A DNA stretch of 64,000 nucleotides, from contig JAUKTV010000001.1 in NCBI GenBank assembly GCA_030549205.1, positions 2,418,001 to 2,482,000 of the forward strand, given 5' to 3'. The notes beneath the pieces were generated by a model, which worked only from the letters and a program-made list of their open reading frames with translations, ran no database searches and was not told where the DNA came from. How positions within the stretch are numbered: the stretch's first letter is position 1; each line of letters begins with the position of its first letter. Positions 60,401 through 64,000 of this stretch are shown here, piece after piece. Source of the stretch: Apiosordaria backusii (Eukaryota > Ascomycota > Sordariomycetes > Sordariales > Lasiosphaeriaceae). A program made the position numbers and the translations under genes.

Positions 60401-62874
60401 TCGAAGAGCGCGTAAAACAGAGACTCCCAGGGCTTCCAAGGGAGGTTAGGGGTTGACCTGATGCCGCGTTCGAGTACCTTGACAATGTCACGGTATTCGT
60501 TGCCAACTGGCGTATCGGCCCCGGATCCTGTTGAGTGATGACTATGGTGCTGGGGGTCGAGCCAAGGGGTTATCTGCTCAGCAACGAGAAGCCACGTCCC
60601 CCAGGGTCGAGGTGTCTCTTGTGGAATGGTTGCAAGTAAATCCTGTGCCAAATCCATCTTTGCCTTGTCGGCCTTTGAGGCAAAGAAAGGGGCGAAAATA
60701 TGACTTAGGAAATCCGTATAATCCTGGTCGTCCAACACTCCAGGAGGAAGTGTCGAAAGATTAGAAAAAAGCGTATACAAAGGAGCCTTCAGGGCACCTT
60801 GAGTCTTTCCGGGCTTCTCAGTGAACGGCAACGGCCCGAGAGAGCTAATCATGAGCTTCAGGTACGCCTGTGCAGCCAGAAGAAACTCTGGTCCCTTCCC
60901 CTCGGGCACTCCTTGCTTCCACACTTTTTGTAAAACATTGAAGGCTTCTGTGACAAAGCTGGTGGTATCCTTTGATACCTTGATCTCCTTAGCCGCGGCA
61001 GAAGCAACAGTAACCACCAACGTCTCCCAAAGCTTATACATCGTTGTGTTCGTCTGGGCCAGAGCAAGAAAGTCTCGCTGAAGGATGTTTTCTACCAAGG
61101 GGAACACCCTTGCAGCATTGTGCCTGACCCATTTTGAATCAAGAGGTGGAAGTTCGCTCGGCTTCAAAAACGTACTGTCCTGAATGCGCTCATCTTTCCA
61201 TCTCCGCGGTGTTGTGCAGTCAAACAGACCAGCCAGAATGGCAGTGGCTTGCTGAAGATTGTCGGCGGCTGCTTCGGATGCTGGGTCGAGAAGTTTTCCA
61301 ATAATGGGCTTAACGCTACGGTCCCAATACCCGTCTAAGAGTGCCGGATTCGTATTGGGCTTGAATGTGTAGTACAAAAGGTTGCAGATACACCCAAGCA
61401 CTGCTTGCCGCAATTCCTCGGTCATTTTGCCGGGCCCTTTCCTCCCCAGCTGCCCCGTCAAAGGGGTGACCAGTGTCGAGATGTTTTTGCTGAATGACCG
61501 ATCGTCGGTTTGCATGAAGTAGGTGAGGCGGTTCCAGCCACGGTTGGCGGCGATTTTGGTGGCAAAATCGCTGCTATTGAAGCAGCCTTGAATGAGAAGA
61601 AGCCAGGAAACAGAATGCTCCCACTTCTCCAGAGGAATTCGAAGCAATAAGATGACCACACTCCAGATATCGGGGACCGCGATAGAGTCCTGTTTCTCCT
61701 TGGTCATGGCCTTGAGTCTTTCTTCGTAGTATTGGATGTATTTCTGGTCTCCAGAGCTGGTATTGAATATCTCGACAACTTTTCTGGAAAGTGACTTTTC
61801 GTGACCAATAGTGAAGGCCAGTTCTAGACCGAAAGAAATGGCTGATGATCTAATTTCCTTCAAACTGCTCAACATATCGGTAAACAAATCCATCAACCAG
61901 TCTGAGTGAATGATCATGAATTGTCTCGATTGCTTGACCAGCTTCCGGTAAATGAATATGCGAGACAAGACAATGCTCTTTCCTGTGAGGTGTTCTTCGA
62001 TCCTGCGCAATGATGCGACCAATTTCCCTACCCTTTCTGCGGTGATGACTTTTTGCGGGAAGTTTTGTAAGGACAAGACTTGCATGAGACGGCGGGCGAT
62101 GTCCTTGGGCGTGGCTGGGTCCTCAAAGGATCGAATGCAGTGGTCAACGATAAATATGCCAAAATCGTTGCCTATGGAGGAAGCGATGGCGGGAAAGTTG
62201 AGGAATGTGATGAGCATATTGAGGGCGTGGTTTACGAGGATCGAGTCCAGAGCAGATTCCGATGTCCTCGATACGATATCTCTCTGTATGAACTGCATGA
62301 AAAGACCCATTTTCTCTTGCAAAGCCACGCGGTCTGGAAGATTGTTGGATGTCTTAAGTGCCCGGGTCAGCATCTCGTATGAGTCCACCTTGGACTCGCG
62401 GTCACCGCCCGCGAGCTGCTGAATTGTTGACTCGAGCATGGCGGCGAGGTTGACATTCGGGTTGGATGGGTCGCAGGGGTTACCACTGGCTGGGTCGAGA
62501 AGGTTTGGGACGTGGTTGGTAATTTTCAGAATCGATTTGACGGGCTTCGAGGCACTTCGAGGGAGGGAAACTGGTGTCGGATGTTGCTTCACTGTACCCC
62601 CTTCCCCATAGACAGGGGCCTCCTTATATTCGGCCTGAGCGGAGAATCCGACCTTCTTGCGGCGGCGCGAGGTCGAGCCCGTCGTGATGGAGGAGTTTGG
62701 GGACTGGTGCCCCGGTGGAGTGTGGACGGACACACTTGATCGGCGATTGATATGAATGGGACCAAGGGTATGGTTGAATGGGATGGAAGGCTCATGGTGT
62801 GTTTCTTTCGGTGGAGTTGGCGGTCGTGGTGGCAGAATACTGAGGGTGCTGGATAGGATGGCAGGAGATGACAT
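57481..62874 (-). CDS. RIF1: Rif1, telomere/replication-timing protein, about 1781 aa after splicing
   Basis: Rif1 recruits PP1 to restrain origin firing and acts at telomeres and DNA breaks. The N-terminal third (from about residue 135 to 450) fits the Rif1_N HEAT-like domain: ALDSILVNHALNMLITFLNF, RIFIYRKLVKQSRQFMIIHS, SAISFGLELAFTIGHEKSLS. Ahead of it lie two PP1-docking motifs, RVxF-type KKVGF (73-77) and SILK (114-117). The C-terminal 600 residues are disordered and acidic, ending in a short helix (VYQIEDMFMDMRRELYEAER). The 1797-codon frame has no stop, but 59872-59919 is an almost perfect 48-nt intron (GTAAGT...TACTAAC...CAG); removing it deletes VSTYTYTLITFTNKNQ after residue 985 and gives LAA-TKALWDKL. 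The start is the first ATG of the frame. Convergent with the ABCD transporter, divergent from the gene at 63872. Confidence 0.93.
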   Translation of the reverse strand: MSSPAILSSTLSILPPRPPTPPKETHHEPSIPFNHTLGPIHINRRSSVSVHTPPGHQSPNSSITTGSTSRRRKKVGFSAQAEYKEAPVYGEGGTVKQHPTPVSLPRSASKPVKSILKITNHVPNLLDPASGNPCDPSNPNVNLAAMLESTIQQLAGGDRESKVDSYEMLTRALKTSNNLPDRVALQEKMGLFMQFIQRDIVSRTSESALDSILVNHALNMLITFLNFPAIASSIGNDFGIFIVDHCIRSFEDPATPKDIARRLMQVLSLQNFPQKVITAERVGKLVASLRRIEEHLTGKSIVLSRIFIYRKLVKQSRQFMIIHSDWLMDLFTDMLSSLKEIRSSAISFGLELAFTIGHEKSLSRKVVEIFNTSSGDQKYIQYYEERLKAMTKEKQDSIAVPDIWSVVILLLRIPLEKWEHSVSWLLLIQGCFNSSDFATKIAANRGWNRLTYFMQTDDRSFSKNISTLVTPLTGQLGRKGPGKMTEELRQAVLGCICNLLYYTFKPNTNPALLDGYWDRSVKPIIGKLLDPASEAAADNLQQATAILAGLFDCTTPRRWKDERIQDSTFLKPSELPPLDSKWVRHNAARVFPLVENILQRDFLALAQTNTTMYKLWETLVVTVASAAAKEIKVSKDTTSFVTEAFNVLQKVWKQGVPEGKGPEFLLAAQAYLKLMISSLGPLPFTEKPGKTQGALKAPLYTLFSNLSTLPPGVLDDQDYTDFLSHIFAPFFASKADKAKMDLAQDLLATIPQETPRPWGTWLLVAEQITPWLDPQHHSHHSTGSGADTPVGNEYRDIVKVLERGIRSTPNLPWKPWESLFYALFERVREETGDAGAAIVVIEPLSKVLMEQITPLGTKGPLLPDTLRCVTELVSVATQPRDRQAVDAARRRLWGTALAGSCSSSFDTFDNLYKAVGEALVNKYKTFDPADTDPTIHLLKEVGGFFDRCNRQLFLRTMATLQDGILPWLEDSNRQLSSQTASALAAVSTYTYTLITFTNKNQTKALWDKLASLITEIEQPAQQLESLERIFCASFASCHRSIVNSAVSLWNRLFENVGHLEYPEELKASLIQMQLHTDIVLPGLETANSQYAGQQQMMFTDSFEDFSLPRMSTRSSSRRGTPRATSSPAKSPASTRFTPTTKRRVDTSPVRKLAAANRRKATPKFRHDDSQIQFAAIGPTATDMDALESQALTERQKEVRERQKENAALFPEIRSSPRRSKRHAKTTEEGTPPAPEKITTPQAATPQPNARFDEYVSSTPTPRRGQPLMIPEHDMTDPPSSPPEPRRNPLAAEIRSRSASHSLLEEWQFSSSPISGSPLPTRHAVVPDPSGQSGFVTVVTLPTLSPQKSVSGEDKEEPRLPGEGVVEDSMVVDSANEPQLPKPAEQERHSTPPRVVQPTPAHGTPEPKSDEVFVDARSSPLPTSPSRARRSAGPAKSTAPTVSQRSNADNTSFEVSELDERSLLRLVVELDNARVDRQEYHQSSASPDYKGPKAPPRECIVVGDSPKKLTKPIPHIPPVTRRLTRSSSAASPELETIPSSQPTAPQRGRPRKRKRGSTRAQDPSKRSRIESAEKPAEEDEEVPHSQPEREPAHVQAQAPRQPVPAEVKTEEDPHEQSMSEIPSSSPEPSGPPVSPLVGQTNTNIAALGSPELDSGAMDGESHEHNTSDDDEVQSQIFLESFSASQRQDDDDEDEESVAQPTHPEEGMQIDEPHNEPRQEKASSPASTVEATAEERERPSQSGPVEENEDQIQQIMKMFRGGLDTLRSAKLSRQEVYQIEDMFMDMRRELYEAERRGRT

Positions 62875-63871
62875 GTTCGGCGGATCGAACTGTCGAGAGA
62901 GGCTCTACGCCGAGAGCGATGGAGGAAGACCCAAAGACCCAGCGACCCGTCACCTAAATACCCAGAACTGACGAAACGGCAGACGCATTTAACAAAGCAG
63001 AACTCGCGATGGCTGCGATGAAAAGACGGCCCAGCAACAAAAAGGGGCTAAAGAACGTGAGATGTCGGCTTCGGTCGTCGTACAACAAATGTGTATGTGG
63101 TTGAGCCGCTTGAAGTCTTGGGCAATTAAGACTTTTAACGCGGTCGCGACTTGTTCTCCCTGGTCCTTGGCCCGTCCACACGCGTCAAGTCGCGACTGCT
63201 GCACTTTGCCAAAGGCGACAGCCCCACTTTCAGCCCCCATCTTTTCTGGTCTCTTCAGAAGGTACTTGTGCCATACAAGAGCCTGTCACCATGAAGCTAT
63301 CAAATCTCACTTAAAGCTTTAAAGATTATTGAATAACAGTTCTAATTGAAATGGTATTTCTGTTGACAAATATTGATCTAAACTACCCAGGCTTCCACTT
63401 CGTAGTTTGCGTTTCCCTAGTGACGCTTATGTACACCTGACAGTTCGTTGCCTTTGAGTTGACCCCACCCAACACCGTCCCTGTGGGATGCGCTGGGGGT
63501 GGCCAACCGTCTCTTTCCCGTCTCTTTCCCGTCTCTTTCCCGTCACCTTCAGACCGCCAGCGAGACCAAGAAGCAAGCATATGAGCATCCTGTAAATGAA
63601 CAATAAATTCTCTACCTATACTCTTTTCTACCGGTGACTTATCGGCTCATCTCAAGTCACGTCCAGCAAAACTTTTCCTAACACAAGGCCATGTTCTAAA
63701 GTGGGGCACATAGATTACAAAGTGCCCGGTTCTTCATCACTTGACATTGCCGCGCAACTACTTCTGAGCTCAAAGACAGTCGCCGCAAGATCGAGTCCTA
63801 GAATTAAATACCCAAATTCAAAGCCTATTCTGAACGCGAATATCACATAAATTCTCTCCAACACAGACAAA
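62875..63871. other. shared divergent promoter, RIF1 / gene at 63872
   Basis: About 1 kb between divergent start codons. Contains three tandem copies of an 11-bp unit (63507-63539). No gene supported. Confidence 0.6.
63507..63539 (+). repeat. three exact tandem copies of CCGTCTCTTTC
   Basis: 33 bp made of three identical 11-bp units, about 330 bp upstream of the start at 63872. Could be chance slippage or a regulatory tract. Confidence 0.9.
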
Positions 63872-64000
63872 ATGGCGCAGTCTGCTCCCTTTGGCAGACT
63901 CACAGGGCCTGGTGAGTTGTAACGCTGTATTCCCATCTGCTGAAGGTGAAGCTAACATCTTTGTAGCCAAATTAGATGCTGTGAAGCAACTTTTGACTTC
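63872..64000 (+). CDS. 5' end of an unidentified gene (runs off the right edge)
   Basis: ATG at 63872 in a strong context (AAAATGG) opens MAQSAPFGRLTGP, followed by an intron with canonical GTGAGT donor (63912), GCTAAC branch and GTAG acceptor (63966). The next exon continues in frame as AKLDAVKQLLTS to the window edge. Only about 25 residues are visible, too few to name. The combination of start context, donor, branch point, acceptor and open frame supports a real gene, divergent from RIF1. Confidence 0.65.

Noticed and set aside
1..64000. CRISPR arrays, secondary-metabolite backbone genes, intact transposons
   Set aside because: None seen; the window is eukaryotic, and no PKS, NRPS, terpene synthase, reverse transcriptase or transposase domain could be read in any frame.

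Overview
The window reads as nuclear DNA of a filamentous ascomycete, most likely a sordariomycete close to the Sordariales. Evidence: short introns (mostly 48-120 nt) with GTAAGT/GTATGT-like donors and CTAAC/CTGAC branch points close to the acceptor; a dispersed single 5S rRNA gene; a Zn2Cys6 regulator; fungal versions of CreB, Rif1, Sec61 beta, a peroxisomal ABCD transporter and xylose reductase; and AT-rich repeat relics whose differences are all C-to-T/G-to-A, as expected of repeat-induced point mutation (RIP). Exon joins below were made by eye from splice motifs and reading frame; no transcript data were used.

Layout, left to right: a Zn2Cys6 transcription factor running off the left edge (<1-2284, -); 4 kb without a recognisable gene; a conserved-looking hypothetical (6491-7444, -); a 3.5 kb gap; a 5S rRNA gene (10925-11043, +); a small cysteine-rich secreted protein (11819-12109, +); a doubtful small gene with an in-frame TAG (12643-13209, -); a DUF7514-type protein with a long charged tail (13329-15873, -); an AT-rich RIP relic (about 16655-17300); a GNAT acetyltransferase (18333-19091, -); ribosomal protein eL20 with an apparent 1-bp frameshift (19684-20707, -), divergent from a Csn12/Thp1-like PCI protein (21313-22922, +); a coiled-coil gene remnant and a solo LTR with a perfect 5-bp target duplication (23650-24656); an orphan protein (25234-26008, +); a BTB/POZ protein (28059-29088, -).

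The right half holds an ABHD13/Bem46-type hydrolase (30425-31554, -) divergent from sds22 (32505-33807, +); xylose reductase (34841-36152, -); the deubiquitinase CreB (40096-42817, -); a 4.4 kb gap; Sec61 beta (47256-47777, -); a Psr/SCP-type phosphatase (49534-51142, -); a peroxisomal ABCD half transporter (54281-56930, +) convergent with Rif1 (57481-62874, -); and the first exons of an unidentified gene (63872 to the right edge, +).

The genes are mostly unlinked housekeeping functions; I see no biosynthetic cluster, no intact transposon and no convincing new multi-gene system. Some share a theme: Sds22 is a PP1 regulator and Rif1 carries N-terminal RVxF and SILK PP1-docking motifs, while CreB and xylose reductase both belong to carbon use. 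The points most worth checking are the eL20 frameshift, the in-frame 48-nt intron of Rif1, the 14-nt CreB microexon holding the catalytic cysteine, the start-codon-only coding exons of Sec61 beta and eL20, the GC-AG intron of sds22, the secreted cysteine-rich protein, and the amber codon in the 12.6-13.2 kb gene.
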